The translations under genes were made by a program, and so were the position numbers. Source: DYIU01 sp038326775 (GTDB taxonomy: Bacteria; Actinomycetota; Geothermincolia; Fen-727; Anoxymicrobiaceae). From it: 64,000 nt of DNA. This document shows, piece after piece, positions 24,105 to 33,150 of this stretch (its first letter is position 1; every line of letters begins with the position of its first letter). The notes beneath the pieces were generated by a model. That model did no database searches, was not told the origin of the DNA, and saw only the letters and a list, made by a program, of their open reading frames with translations. Location of the stretch: contig JBBQKJ010000010.1 of the NCBI GenBank assembly GCA_038326775.1, positions 1-64,000 on the forward strand, in the 5' to 3' direction.

Positions 24105-26261
24105 ATGGACTACCGCGGGCTTTTTCGTGGCAAAGCCAGGCCGGCTCCCCCGCCCGGGGGCACGACCGGGGTCGACATCAGCCAGCAGTTGTTGGTGACA
24201 ACTCGCCCCGGAGTACAGCTGTTCTGGACAGTTGTGGTTGGCGCTACGCTCATCTACGCCCTGTCCTCGGGCGGGCCCGGGCACTCCGCGGTCGTAGTGG
24301 TGATGCTTGCGTCCTACGCCTCGGTGATAGCAGGGAACCACTACTTCCCGTACAGGAGGTACAGGCCGTTCGCGTTCTTAGCGCTTATGTGCTCCTGCCT
24401 CGTTCTTATCTCGAGCATCGTCTTTCTGACAGGCGGCCGCGCCAGCCTGCTCGCCTTTCTTTTCTTTCTCGTGCCGGTTTTCGCCGCATCCTATTTCAGC
24501 TACCCGGGCACGCTGCTGGTTTCACTTCTGAGTGCCCTCGCACGCTGCTTCCCGTTCTTCACCGGTCAGTCGAGCGGCATCGTCCTGTTTTCGCTTGCCG
24601 TCTCCGCTTTCGCCTTCATTCTTCTCGGCATACTCGCTTGCTTCGTCTTCGAGGGCGAGAAGATGTACGCCCGCGAGTCGCACGAGTACCGCCATCTCCT
24701 GGAGTTGGCCCTCGACAAGGAGAGGGACATCTCGCTCATCTATAACCTGAGCCGGAAGTTCTCCTACACGCTCGACCTCGATACCGTTCTCAAGACCACG
24801 GCCGCCATGGCCCGCAAGATGCTCTCCTCACAGGGGGCGCTGGTTTTCCTTCTGGAGGATGGAAAACCAACGCTCAGGGCAGCGCTGGGGATACTCCCAT
24901 TCTCCGATATGTCCGCGGTGCGTCCGCCCTCCGACGAAAACTGGGCCAGCCAGCTCGAAGCCGGCAACAACGTTGTGGCCGAGAAAACCTGTCTTGGATG
25001 GCTGCCGCTTCCACCCGGCTCGGACCGCTTGCACAGCCTCTCGGCCGTGCCCCTTTTTACGGGCGCGGACATCGCGGGCTATCTCATGTGCTTCTCTCCG
25101 GCCGCCCGCTCTTTCAAAGAGACTCACCTTGATATCCTTTCCACGCTGGCCAGCCAGGCGGTCGTTGCTATCGAAAAGGCGCGTCTTTACACTCGCACGC
25201 TGGATGAAAAAACAAAGGTGGAAACAATCCTTTCCGCTCTGCGCGACGGGCTGCTGGTGACCGACTCCCGGGGAGTGCTGGTCCAGACCAACCCGGTCGC
25301 CGATCGGCTGCTGGGCATCGGCTCGAGCGCGTTAGGCTGCGGGCTGCTCGATGTGCTCACTCCTGTTCTGGCCGCGTGCGACCTCGGGCCGTTCACCCCT
25401 GGTGAAGCAGTCCTGGCCGTACTGGGCGGACACACGATCTTCGGCGAGATGGAGTTCTCCTCCGAGTCGCGCGTCTGTGTCCAGGCCCACTTCATTCCCC
25501 TCGAGGACCAGCTCGGCAAGGTCAGTGGAATGGTCCTCTTCCTCCATGACATCACCGAGTTGAAGCGTATCGACGAGCTGAAGACCAACTTCGTATCGAA
25601 CGTCTCCCACGAGCTCAGGACACCGCTTACCAGTATCGCGGGGTTCGTCAAACTCATGCTGGCGGGAAGGGCGGGCGCCCTTTCGGCGCGGCAGCGCAAA
25701 TACCTGGATATAGTCAGCTCTCAGGCCTCGGACCTGACCGGGATGATAGAGAGCATTCTCGACCTCTCCAGGCTGCAGTCCGGCAGCGTCAACCAGGAGA
25801 TGAGTGAGATCGACCTCTGTCAGCTTGTCAATTCGGTATTGACAGACCTCTCCCCTACCGCGTCCGAGAAAGATATTGATATCCGGAGCAGGTTGTCCGA
25901 TACACTTCCTCACGCCAGGGCGAACCCCGTCCGCATCTCGCAGGTCCTGACCAACATCATCGATAACGCAGTGAAGTTCACCGAGCCCGGCGGGCTTGTC
26001 GAGATATCCGCCCTGCACAACGGACCCCTCCTGCAGGTGCGGGTAAGCGACTCCGGTGTCGGCATTCCCCCGGGCGCGCTTCCACACATCTTCGACCGCT
26101 TCTTCCAGGCGCGCTCCGGAGAGGTCAACGATGCAGACGGTTTCGGCCTCGGCCTCGCCATCTCCCGGGAGATCGTCGAGATGAGCGGAGGTAAGATCTG
26201 GGCCGAGAGCGACCCTGGCCGCGGCAGCACGTTCTATTTCACCCTACCGGTGCACAAGTGA
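24105..26261 (+). CDS. Membrane sensor histidine kinase (membrane-GAF-PAS-HisKA-HATPase)
   Basis: 718 residues. About six membrane segments in residues 38-185, a GAF domain (about 215-370), a PAS domain (about 375-490), a HisKA domain with phospho-acceptor His near residue 502 (NVSHELRTPLTSI), and an HATPase domain with N box (NIIDNAVKFTEPG), DSGVGIPPG and GFGLGLAISREI. It probably phosphorylates the response regulator just upstream. The N-terminal membrane block resembles a MASE-like sensor and may detect a membrane or lipophilic signal. It converges on the HD-GYP gene with only 3 bases between stops. Confidence 0.88.
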   Translation: MDYRGLFRGKARPAPPPGGTTGVDISQQLLVTTRPGVQLFWTVVVGATLIYALSSGGPGHSAVVVVMLASYASVIAGNHYFPYRRYRPFAFLALMCSCLVLISSIVFLTGGRASLLAFLFFLVPVFAASYFSYPGTLLVSLLSALARCFPFFTGQSSGIVLFSLAVSAFAFILLGILACFVFEGEKMYARESHEYRHLLELALDKERDISLIYNLSRKFSYTLDLDTVLKTTAAMARKMLSSQGALVFLLEDGKPTLRAALGILPFSDMSAVRPPSDENWASQLEAGNNVVAEKTCLGWLPLPPGSDRLHSLSAVPLFTGADIAGYLMCFSPAARSFKETHLDILSTLASQAVVAIEKARLYTRTLDEKTKVETILSALRDGLLVTDSRGVLVQTNPVADRLLGIGSSALGCGLLDVLTPVLAACDLGPFTPGEAVLAVLGGHTIFGEMEFSSESRVCVQAHFIPLEDQLGKVSGMVLFLHDITELKRIDELKTNFVSNVSHELRTPLTSIAGFVKLMLAGRAGALSARQRKYLDIVSSQASDLTGMIESILDLSRLQSGSVNQEMSEIDLCQLVNSVLTDLSPTASEKDIDIRSRLSDTLPHARANPVRISQVLTNIIDNAVKFTEPGGLVEISALHNGPLLQVRVSDSGVGIPPGALPHIFDRFFQARSGEVNDADGFGLGLAISREIVEMSGGKIWAESDPGRGSTFYFTLPVHK

Positions 26262-26264
26262 AAG

Positions 26265-28370
26265 TCAGGGTTTGAGGCGCTCGGCGTGGGTCTCCGCATC
26301 TTCCGCCACCTGCATGTGAACGGCGGCTTCGCCCTCCGAAATAGCATCGAGGAACGCCTTCACGACGGACGGGTCGAACTGCGTGCCGGAGTTCGATTCG
26401 ATCTCCATCATGGCATCGTGCAAATCCAGGGCCTTTCGATAAGGACGGTCAGACATCATCGCCTCGAACGAATCGGCCACCGCCAGTATCCTGGCCCCCA
26501 GTGGTATCTCCTCCGCCTTCAGACCGTCGGGATACCCCTTGCCGTCAAACCGCTCGTGGTGGCGAAGGATTATCTCGCGGGGCTCCGAGAGGAAGTTGAC
26601 CGGAGCAATGATGGAATCGCCCATCTGGGGATGCGTCTTCACGTGGAGCGACTCCTCCTCCGAGAGCGCACCAGGTTTGTTGAGAATATGTGCGGCGATG
26701 CCCAGCTTTCCGATATCGTGGAGCGCCGCGGCGTATTTGATAGTGCGCGTCTCCCACTCCGTGAGTGAAAGCCTGCGCGCGATGACCAGGGCGTACCTGG
26801 TCACCCGCTCGGAGTGGCCGTACGTGTACGGGTCCTTGACCTCAATGGCCCTCGCCAGGGCATTGACCGTGGAAAAGTAACTCATCTCCAGGTCCTCGTA
26901 GAGCGACGCGTTCTCCATGGCGACGGCGGCCTGCCCGGCAATCGCGGTCAACAGGTCCAGGTCTTCATTCGCGACTTCCTCGCATTCCATGCAGTAGAAA
27001 AGCACCATGATTCCCAGCAGCCGCTCACGCGAGTTGAGCGGCACCAGCAAGACGGCCTTGACGCCGGTGTCGTCCAGGCGCTTCGCGGGTATGAACGGAG
27101 ACAGCGCGGCGTCACTTACTACAGTCTGGCTGTTCAGAAGCGCCTCGGCGTCCTCTGTCGCGAGGTCCCCCGGCTGCACCCCCTCCGCAAGTGATGTCTC
27201 CCACTCGGACTCGGCGAACATACCGAAGGTGGCGGTCGGGAAAAAGCGCTCCGCGCCCTTCTCGCCGAGGCTGATATATACAGTGCATTTCCCTACCTCG
27301 CAAACGTCAGCTGTAATCTGGACCAGCCTGGAGAGCAGGACGTCTATGTCAAGGGTGGATGTCACCAGCCTCGACACCTCGAGCAGCGCCATTGTCTCCT
27401 TGATCTTCTGCTGCTCGCTTCCGTGGAGGCGGGCGTTCTCCATTGCGGCCGCCACCTTGCTGGCGAACCTTTCCGCCAGGTTGATCGTCTCCGGTGTGAA
27501 CACCTGGGGGTTCCGTACGTTGTCCAGCATCATCACGCCCACGTTCCTGTCCCTCACCATAAGGGGCACCAGCACCATGTGCTTTGTCTTGAGCCTTCTC
27601 ATTATGGCTGAGGTAAGAGGCATGTTTCGCGGGTATCCCTCGACCGTGACCGTCTGCTTCATGTGCACGAGCTGCCTGATCACGGGGCCGTCAAGCCTCA
27701 CCCCACCGTGGCCGAAGGCTCGCCCGGCATCGAAGTTGGACGACTCAAGCCGCAGGTCGTTGGTCAACAGGTCTCTGGTGAACAACGCGCAGCGCTCGAC
27801 GCCGATCAGGTCCTTGCACTTCTTAACAGCGGAGAGCAGGAGCGTGCTGAAATCGAGCGTCGCCGCGAGGTTGCCGGGGAAGCGGTCGATCTCCTCCTGG
27901 TAGGAGTGATAAAACCGCACCACCTCGTCCCTGGTCTGTGTGAACGACTCCGCCCTTAAAGTCTCCGCCTGCCCCAATATATCGCTCAACAGCACGGCGG
28001 CGGCCAGCCCCGCGCCGGCGTCCGCCTCCCCCGCACCAGCCATGTCGGCGACAAGCCCGACCAGCGCCCTCTCCACCAGCGTAGGGACGCTCAGGACCTC
28101 CTTCATCGAAAACCCGTTCTTGGCGTGCGAATAGCTCTCGAACGTCTCGCTTCCAAGGAAGTCCGTGGTGTCTTCAGTCTCGACCGCTTCCTTGAGAAGG
28201 TCGAAATATCCGAAGAAGAAATTCTTGCGGGTCTGCTTTAGAAACGCGTAATAGGGAGTCCGCGGAGACTCTCTAACGGGTATCCGCCCGATAATGTCGT
28301 CTCGCCTGCTCGTGAGCAGGTCAAGCGCCAACCTCTTGCCTTCACCGGAATTCGACGGCAGCCTGGCCAT
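26265..28370 (-). CDS. HD-GYP phosphodiesterase with two GAF domains
   Basis: 701 residues. The N-terminal all-helical region (about 1-140) resembles RsbRD/globin-like sensors. GAF domains lie at about 170-330 and 350-500, and a C-terminal HD-GYP domain (about 510-690) has HDIGK, HHERFDGKGYPDG and the metal-binding Asp of AVADSFEAMMSDRPYR. HD-GYP proteins hydrolyse c-di-GMP or related dinucleotides. ATG 28370 is preferred, behind GAGGGG; a GTG at 28430 has no ribosome site. Next to a GGDEF-type regulator and a kinase, a nucleotide second-messenger role is likely. Confidence 0.85.
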   Translation of the reverse strand: MARLPSNSGEGKRLALDLLTSRRDDIIGRIPVRESPRTPYYAFLKQTRKNFFFGYFDLLKEAVETEDTTDFLGSETFESYSHAKNGFSMKEVLSVPTLVERALVGLVADMAGAGEADAGAGLAAAVLLSDILGQAETLRAESFTQTRDEVVRFYHSYQEEIDRFPGNLAATLDFSTLLLSAVKKCKDLIGVERCALFTRDLLTNDLRLESSNFDAGRAFGHGGVRLDGPVIRQLVHMKQTVTVEGYPRNMPLTSAIMRRLKTKHMVLVPLMVRDRNVGVMMLDNVRNPQVFTPETINLAERFASKVAAAMENARLHGSEQQKIKETMALLEVSRLVTSTLDIDVLLSRLVQITADVCEVGKCTVYISLGEKGAERFFPTATFGMFAESEWETSLAEGVQPGDLATEDAEALLNSQTVVSDAALSPFIPAKRLDDTGVKAVLLVPLNSRERLLGIMVLFYCMECEEVANEDLDLLTAIAGQAAVAMENASLYEDLEMSYFSTVNALARAIEVKDPYTYGHSERVTRYALVIARRLSLTEWETRTIKYAAALHDIGKLGIAAHILNKPGALSEEESLHVKTHPQMGDSIIAPVNFLSEPREIILRHHERFDGKGYPDGLKAEEIPLGARILAVADSFEAMMSDRPYRKALDLHDAMMEIESNSGTQFDPSVVKAFLDAISEGEAAVHMQVAEDAETHAERLKP

Positions 28371-28487
28371 TCGTCCCCTCACTCTTTCTGGTGCCAACAA
28401 ACGCGTCTCGCCGGCCCGCCTCGCGGGCACATCATTTCAAGCCTTCGCGGAGGCGAATCAACCTGTGACGGTTCAGATAATCTTCCG

Positions 28488-28952
28488 CTACTCCAACGCG
28501 GACATGAGGTTGGCCATCTCGATAGCGCTAAGCGCCGCCTGCCAGCCCTTGTTGCCTGCTTTGGCCCCCGCCCTGTCCACAGCCTGCTCCAGGGTGTCAG
28601 CGGTTATTATGCCGAAGGCAACCGGCACCCCCGTGTCGAGGCCGATCCTGGCGACACCCTTTGAGACTTCCGCTGCCACGTAATCAAAGTGCGGCGTGCT
28701 CCCACGGATAACGGCGCCAAGGCATATCACGGCGTCGTACTTACCTGATGCCGCCATCTTCTGCGCCACAAGCGGTATCTCGAAAGAGCCGGGCACCCAC
28801 GCCACGTCGATGTTATCGTCAGGCGCCTCGTGTCTCTTCAACGAGTCAAGCGCTCCTGACAGCAGGTTCTTGCTGATAAACTCGTTGAAGCGGCTGACCA
28901 CTATCCCGAACTTCTGATCCCTGGCTATCAACTTTCCCTCAAACGTTCCCAT
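28488..28952 (-). CDS. ribH: 6,7-dimethyl-8-ribityllumazine synthase
   Basis: 154 residues. Condenses the pyrimidine intermediate with dihydroxybutanone phosphate, the penultimate riboflavin step. Family motifs are VVSRFNEFISKNLL, WVPGSFEIPLVAQ, CLGAVIRGSTPHFDYVA and VPVAFGIITADTLEQA. The ATG at 28952 follows GGGAGGAG; the in-frame GTG 28958 overlaps that site. Last gene of the ribD-ribE-ribBA-ribH operon. Confidence 0.95.
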   Translation of the reverse strand: MGTFEGKLIARDQKFGIVVSRFNEFISKNLLSGALDSLKRHEAPDDNIDVAWVPGSFEIPLVAQKMAASGKYDAVICLGAVIRGSTPHFDYVAAEVSKGVARIGLDTGVPVAFGIITADTLEQAVDRAGAKAGNKGWQAALSAIEMANLMSALE

Positions 28953-28976
28953 CTTCACTCCTCCCGCATGTCCCGA

Positions 28977-30194
28977 CTAATCCTTAACATCCTCGAGGTC
29001 AAGAATGTGGTCCATCTTCTCCTTCTTGGTCGTCAGGTATTTGAGGTTTTCCTCGCAGGGCTTTATCTCCAGAGGCACCCGCTCGCTGACCGAAAGCCCG
29101 TACCCCTCGAGACCGACACGCTTGGCCGGGTTGTTGGTAAGAAGTCTCATGGAGGTCACCCCGAGGTCGCGCAGGATCTGGGCTCCGGTGCCGTAGTCGC
29201 GGGCGTCCACAGGCAGTCCCAGCTCGATGTTAGCCTCGACGGTGTCCATCCCCATATCCTGCAGCTGGTAAGCCTGAAGCTTATGGGCGAGCCCTATGCC
29301 CCTGCCCTCATGGCCGATCATGTAGAGGAACACACCCTCTTGCGCCAGGTCGATCATGCGCAGCGCGGCGGCGACCTGCGAGCCGCAGTCGCAGCGCAGG
29401 GACCCGAAAACGTCGCCGGTCAGGCACTCGGAGTGTACCCTCACGAGCACGTTCTTCTTGCCCTTGACATCTCCGCGGACCAGCGCCAGGTGGAAGGTAC
29501 CGTCAGTCACACTTTCGTAGCCCATTGCCCGAAACACCCCGTAGGCGGTGGGCAGGCGGGCCTCTGACACGAGCGTCACCAGCTGTTCCTTGTCGATCCG
29601 GTAGCGGATGAGGTCGGCCACGGTGACCATCTTGAGACCGAACTTTTTCGCCGTCTTCTCGAGCTCGGGCACCCGGGCCATCGTGCCGTCCTCATGCATG
29701 ATCTCGCAGATGACCCCGGCTGGAAAATGGCCGGCCAGGCGCGCCAGGTCTACCGCGGCCTCAGTGTGCCCGGCGCGGGTAAGAACGCCCCCCTCCTTTG
29801 CCCTCAAGGGAAAGACGTGACCCGGCTTGCTGATGTCCTCGGGCCCCGTCATGGGGTTGATGACCGCCTGGACGGTCGCCGCGCGGTCGTAAGCCGAGAT
29901 GCCTGTAGTTATCTGTCCTTTTGCCCCGATGGAGACGGTGAACGCCGTCCCCTGGGCGCTGGTGTTGTCCTCCACCATGGCCGGTATCTCGAGCTCATCG
30001 AGCCGGCTAGCTATGCAGGGCATACAGATAAGCCCGCGTCCGTGCTTGCTCATGAAGTTGATCGTCTCCGGCGTGACCATCTGCGCGGAGCAAACAAAGT
30101 CACCCTCGTTCTCCCTGTCCTCGTCATCCACGACGATTATCAGGTGGCCGGCCTTCAGCTCATCCAACGCTTCCTCGATGGTGCTGAAAGGCAT
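28977..30194 (-). CDS. ribBA: Bifunctional DHBP synthase / GTP cyclohydrolase II
   Basis: 405 residues. The N-half is 3,4-dihydroxy-2-butanone 4-phosphate synthase (VVDDEDRENEGDFV, RAGHTEAAVDLARLAG). The C-half is GTP cyclohydrolase II with zinc-binding cysteines in HSECLTGDVFGSLRCDCG and the GHEGRGIGL motif. It supplies both precursors of riboflavin. The ATG at 30194 lies 7 bases after GGGAGG; an in-frame GTG at 30200 is too close to it. Confidence 0.95.
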   Translation of the reverse strand: MPFSTIEEALDELKAGHLIIVVDDEDRENEGDFVCSAQMVTPETINFMSKHGRGLICMPCIASRLDELEIPAMVEDNTSAQGTAFTVSIGAKGQITTGISAYDRAATVQAVINPMTGPEDISKPGHVFPLRAKEGGVLTRAGHTEAAVDLARLAGHFPAGVICEIMHEDGTMARVPELEKTAKKFGLKMVTVADLIRYRIDKEQLVTLVSEARLPTAYGVFRAMGYESVTDGTFHLALVRGDVKGKKNVLVRVHSECLTGDVFGSLRCDCGSQVAAALRMIDLAQEGVFLYMIGHEGRGIGLAHKLQAYQLQDMGMDTVEANIELGLPVDARDYGTGAQILRDLGVTSMRLLTNNPAKRVGLEGYGLSVSERVPLEIKPCEENLKYLTTKKEKMDHILDLEDVKD

Positions 30195-30209
30195 GCACAC
30201 ACCTCCCTT

Positions 30210-30857
30210 TCACATATCCTGCCCGGGTTCCAGAAAGCCTCCCCGCAGCAGGGCTTCTTCCATGCCTCTACGCCCCTCTCTCCTGGTGAGGAACGCGTCG
30301 ACATACTTGCCGATTATGTCTACCTCCACGTTGACCGGCGCGCCGGGCCGGGCCTCGCTCAACGTTGTCTCCTCGAGTGTGTGCGGTATCACCGACACCG
30401 TGAAATGCCCCGCCCTGACGTCCACGATCGTCAGGCTGACGCCGTCGATGGCGACCGAACCCCTGGCGACCATGCAGCGCGACAACTCCTCGGGCACCGC
30501 TATCTCGACGATTATCGCGTTTGCCTCCCTGCGAAGGCCGTGAACGGTTCCCACTCCGTCAACATGTCCATTGACCAGGTGGCCCCCAAAGCGTCCGCCG
30601 GCTCCCATGGCTCGCTCCAGGTTTATACGAGCGCCCGGCCTCAACCCACCCAGGGTTGAGCTCCTCAGTGTCTCGGGCATCACATCCGCCGCAAACCACC
30701 GCCCATCCAGCTCCACCACGGTGAGGCACACCCCGGAAACCGCGATGGAGTCTCCTATCCGTGTGTCCTCTAGCACCCTCGAGGCGGCCACCTTGAGTTT
30801 CCCCCCCGCGGAGAGCTCCACCACGCTTCCTCTCTCTTCGATGATCCCGGTGAACAC
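30210..30857 (-). CDS. ribE: Riboflavin synthase alpha chain
   Basis: 215 residues in two tandem lumazine-binding barrels (MFTGIIEERGSV... and a repeat beginning GGHLVNGHVDGVG). Catalyses dismutation of 6,7-dimethyl-8-ribityllumazine to riboflavin. The GTG start is directly downstream of the ribD stop, suggesting coupled translation. Symbol follows the usage in which the alpha synthase is ribE (ribC in some organisms). Confidence 0.94.
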   Translation of the reverse strand: MFTGIIEERGSVVELSAGGKLKVAASRVLEDTRIGDSIAVSGVCLTVVELDGRWFAADVMPETLRSSTLGGLRPGARINLERAMGAGGRFGGHLVNGHVDGVGTVHGLRREANAIIVEIAVPEELSRCMVARGSVAIDGVSLTIVDVRAGHFTVSVIPHTLEETTLSEARPGAPVNVEVDIIGKYVDAFLTRREGRRGMEEALLRGGFLEPGQDM

Positions 30858-30858
30858 G

Positions 30859-32010
30859 TCAGTCGACCTCCGGGTAGGCGATCACTTTGAAGTCTGGCCC
30901 CATCTCGAATATCGCGTAGATGACGAGCGGTCCCGCGTCCTCGATGCAGGCCACTCCCGCCCCGCCTATCGGGCCGGGCGCGCTGCATCCCGCTATGACC
31001 TTGGGCGCGAAGTAGAACACCAGCTTGTCTACGAGCCGCAGCTCCCACATGGCGCGGGTAAGCTCGGGGCCACCCTCCACCTGCAGGCTGGTCACCCCGC
31101 GGCCGCCCAGCAGTTCCAACAGGCCCGACAGGTCGACCTTGCCCGCGTCGTCGAGCCGGACCACCTCTACGCCACGAGCTTCCAGGCTCCTGACGCTTTC
31201 GACCGGCGCGCTGTCCGACACCGCGATCAGTGTTTTAGCGTTCACTGTGTCGGTCACGTTGCTGTCCACGGGTGTTCGCGCTAGGCTGTCGACAACGACT
31301 CTCAGGGGGTTGGGTCGTCCATCGGCGGTCCTTGCCGTCAGTTGAGGGTCATCCTGGACGACTGTTCCGATGCCGACCATCACGGCGTCACTTTCCGCCC
31401 TCATTGAATGGACGTCCGCGCGGGAGGCCTCCGACGATATCCACCTGGACTCGCCGGTCCTGGTGGCCGCCTTGCCGTCGAGGCTCATGGCCATCTTCAT
31501 GGTCACGAAAGGCAGGCCCGTGGTTACCCACCGGAAGTAAGCCTCGTTCAACCTGAGCGCCAACTCGCCATAAGGGCCGTCGATCACCTCTACCCCGTTG
31601 TCCCGAAGGAAGCTCTCACCTTTCCCTCCCACCAGGGGGTTCGGGTCACGGACGGCCATCACAACTTTTGCGATTTTCGACTCGACGAGCCTGCCTGCGC
31701 ACGAAGGAGTCCTGCCCCGGTGGGCGCACGGCTCGAGTGTCACGTACAGCGTGGCTCCGGCGGGGTCCCCAACGGAGTTCTCCAGCGCGTCTACTTCAGC
31801 GTGATTCCCGCCCGCGTAATGGTGGTACCCCTCGCCGATCACTTCGCCCCCGCGGGCTATCACCGCACCCACCATCGGGTTGGGAGAGGTGCTACCCCTC
31901 CCTTTCTCGGCCAACTCCAGCGCGCGCAGCATGAGCCGTTCCGCCGGGCAGGCAGGCTCCGGTATCCTCGATCCAGCTATAGTATTTGTTCCCCTGGCGA
32001 TTAAATCCAT
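30859..32010 (-). CDS. ribD: Bifunctional riboflavin deaminase/reductase
   Basis: 383 residues. The deaminase domain (about 25-165) has SPNPMVGAVI, zinc motif HAEVDAL and PCAHRGRTPSC. The reductase domain (about 170-380) includes TMKMAMSLDGKAATRTGESRWIS. The ATG at 32010 has GGAG about 10 bases upstream; the longer frame to 32184 is the riboswitch region. First gene of the rib operon, directly downstream of an FMN riboswitch. Confidence 0.93.
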   Translation of the reverse strand: MDLIARGTNTIAGSRIPEPACPAERLMLRALELAEKGRGSTSPNPMVGAVIARGGEVIGEGYHHYAGGNHAEVDALENSVGDPAGATLYVTLEPCAHRGRTPSCAGRLVESKIAKVVMAVRDPNPLVGGKGESFLRDNGVEVIDGPYGELALRLNEAYFRWVTTGLPFVTMKMAMSLDGKAATRTGESRWISSEASRADVHSMRAESDAVMVGIGTVVQDDPQLTARTADGRPNPLRVVVDSLARTPVDSNVTDTVNAKTLIAVSDSAPVESVRSLEARGVEVVRLDDAGKVDLSGLLELLGGRGVTSLQVEGGPELTRAMWELRLVDKLVFYFAPKVIAGCSAPGPIGGAGVACIEDAGPLVIYAIFEMGPDFKVIAYPEVD

Positions 32011-32049
32011 CAGGCATAATCTCCATGCCGGGCCTGCGGGAACAAATGA

Positions 32050-32069
32050 GCGCCGGGAGAAGCCGGCGC
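32050..32069 (-). promoter_or_regulatory. Expression-platform hairpin between FMN riboswitch and ribD
   Basis: Perfect 7-base arms GCGCCGG / CCGGCGC around a six-base loop, 40 bases before ribD. The following TCATTTGTT is only weakly T-rich, so the stem could be a poor terminator or a structural switch element. A second small stem (GGCAT/ATGCC, 32013-32029) holds the GGAG ribosome site of ribD in its loop. Confidence 0.45.
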
Positions 32070-32087
32070 GCTGACAACAACTGCCAG

Positions 32088-32201
32088 ATATCTTCTCCCA
32101 TCCGGACTGTAACCGTCGGCCCCGGAATCTCACCGGGTCTGCTCCGAAGAGCTCGCGGGCTATACCGCCGGTAGGGGCTTCCACCCTGTCCCGAAGACCT
32201 T
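32088..32201 (-). promoter_or_regulatory. FMN riboswitch (RFN element)
   Basis: The minus-strand sequence carries the conserved RFN core segments in order: CTTCGGGACAGGGTG, CCCTACCGGCGGT, AGCCCGCGAGC, GACCCGGTGAGATTCCGG, GCCGACGGTTACAGTCCGGATG and AGAAGAT. It lies directly upstream of ribD and should reduce expression of the rib operon when FMN is plentiful. Confidence 0.95.
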
Positions 32202-32211
32202 ATGTTTTTTT

Positions 32212-32240
32212 ATTCTAGCAGACCTCCCACGTGCGTTCAA
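32212..32240 (-). promoter_or_regulatory. Promoter of the riboflavin operon
   Basis: The minus strand has TTGAAC (32240-32235), a 17-base spacer and TAGAAT (32217-32212), placing the transcript start just before the riboswitch. The same hexamers and spacing occur before the glutamate synthase operon at 39355-39383. Confidence 0.65.
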
Positions 32241-32474
32241 CAAAGCTTTGTGCATGCTTCCGATGGCCTTTGTGTCTGAGACATTGCCCGGGCGCATGGA
32301 CTCGGATAACATATGTGCCGGCGTTCCGGCTGTGGCGTCGCGAGTACGGCTTCGCGGTTCATCTGCCGATACCGCGGACCTTCAGTTGTGAGGAGAAAAC
32401 CAATAGGGTTGCCAGTACTGTGGCGGGCCCTTTGACATAGTACGTCAAATGAAAAAACGCGCAAAGGAGTCGAT
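32241..32474. other. Intergenic region with a TTTGAC-N7-GTCAAA inverted repeat
   Basis: No gene is seen here. The only clear structure is TTTGAC-ATAGTAC-GTCAAA at 32431-32449, 26 bases before the lipoprotein start, a possible operator. TTGACA within it could serve as a -35 box, but no convincing -10 box follows. Confidence 0.4.
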
Positions 32475-33017
32475 ATGAAGAAATGCGTTACCCTGGCCCT
32501 GGTGATAATGCTGGTTGCCACAGTCGCGGTGCTGCTCCCCGGCTGCGCAGGGGACACCAAGCAGGCTAAACAGTATATGCAGAACGGCATCAAGCTAGTG
32601 AAGCAGCTCCAGGAGGAACAAAGCACCTGGCAGACCGCTGTTTCATCGTCGATGACCAACATATCCGACCAGGTCGCCTACCAGGCGGCTATCGACAAGG
32701 CAAAAGCCTCGGCGACCAGTCTTTCCAAGACAGCGGGCGAGGCAAAGGCCGAGTTCGAGAAGATCAAGGGCCTCAACGGCGTTGATGACTACGTCAAGTA
32801 CGCCAACTTTCAGATAGCGGCCCTCGACAAGTTCCAGGAATTCATAACCAAGACCAACTCCTTCTTTGACCAGGTTATCGCAATGGTCAAATCCGGTGAC
32901 ATCACGGGCTTGACCAGCGCGGAAGAGGCATATACCAAAGAGGGGAGCAAGCTGGGCGAAGAGATGAACAAGCTGGACGAGGAAGCCCAGAAACTCAAGG
33001 CCGACAAGAACCTTTAA
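32475..33017 (+). CDS. Lipoprotein, helical, paralog of the next gene
   Basis: 180 residues. Signal peptide with lipobox LPGC (Cys near residue 24), then almost entirely helical, Lys/Glu/Ala-rich sequence likely to form coiled coil. An AAGGAG site precedes the ATG at normal spacing. The mature protein would be anchored in the outer leaflet of the cytoplasmic membrane. The architecture is shared with the gene at 33151 (lipobox, CGG/CAG after the signal, KARxYLxxG-like start, KxxK-rich C-terminus). Function is unknown. Confidence 0.65.
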   Translation: MKKCVTLALVIMLVATVAVLLPGCAGDTKQAKQYMQNGIKLVKQLQEEQSTWQTAVSSSMTNISDQVAYQAAIDKAKASATSLSKTAGEAKAEFEKIKGLNGVDDYVKYANFQIAALDKFQEFITKTNSFFDQVIAMVKSGDITGLTSAEEAYTKEGSKLGEEMNKLDEEAQKLKADKNL

Positions 33018-33033
33018 GGACTGCTCTTTATTC

Positions 33034-33073
33034 TGAAGAGGCCCCTCCGGCAGGCCATTGGGGCCTGTTCTTC
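33034..33073 (+). terminator. Hairpin between the two lipoprotein genes
   Basis: GAAGAGGCCCC pairs with GGGGCCTGTTCTTC (a two-base bulge). There is no T tract after it, so it may be a weak or factor-dependent terminator or an mRNA-stabilising stem. Confidence 0.4.
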
Positions 33074-33150
33074 AATCCGGTGGGCGGCGGCGGTTTTACT
33101 AATCTGTGCCTTGAGATCCTTTTGGGGCATTGATCCATGAAGTGGGTAAG

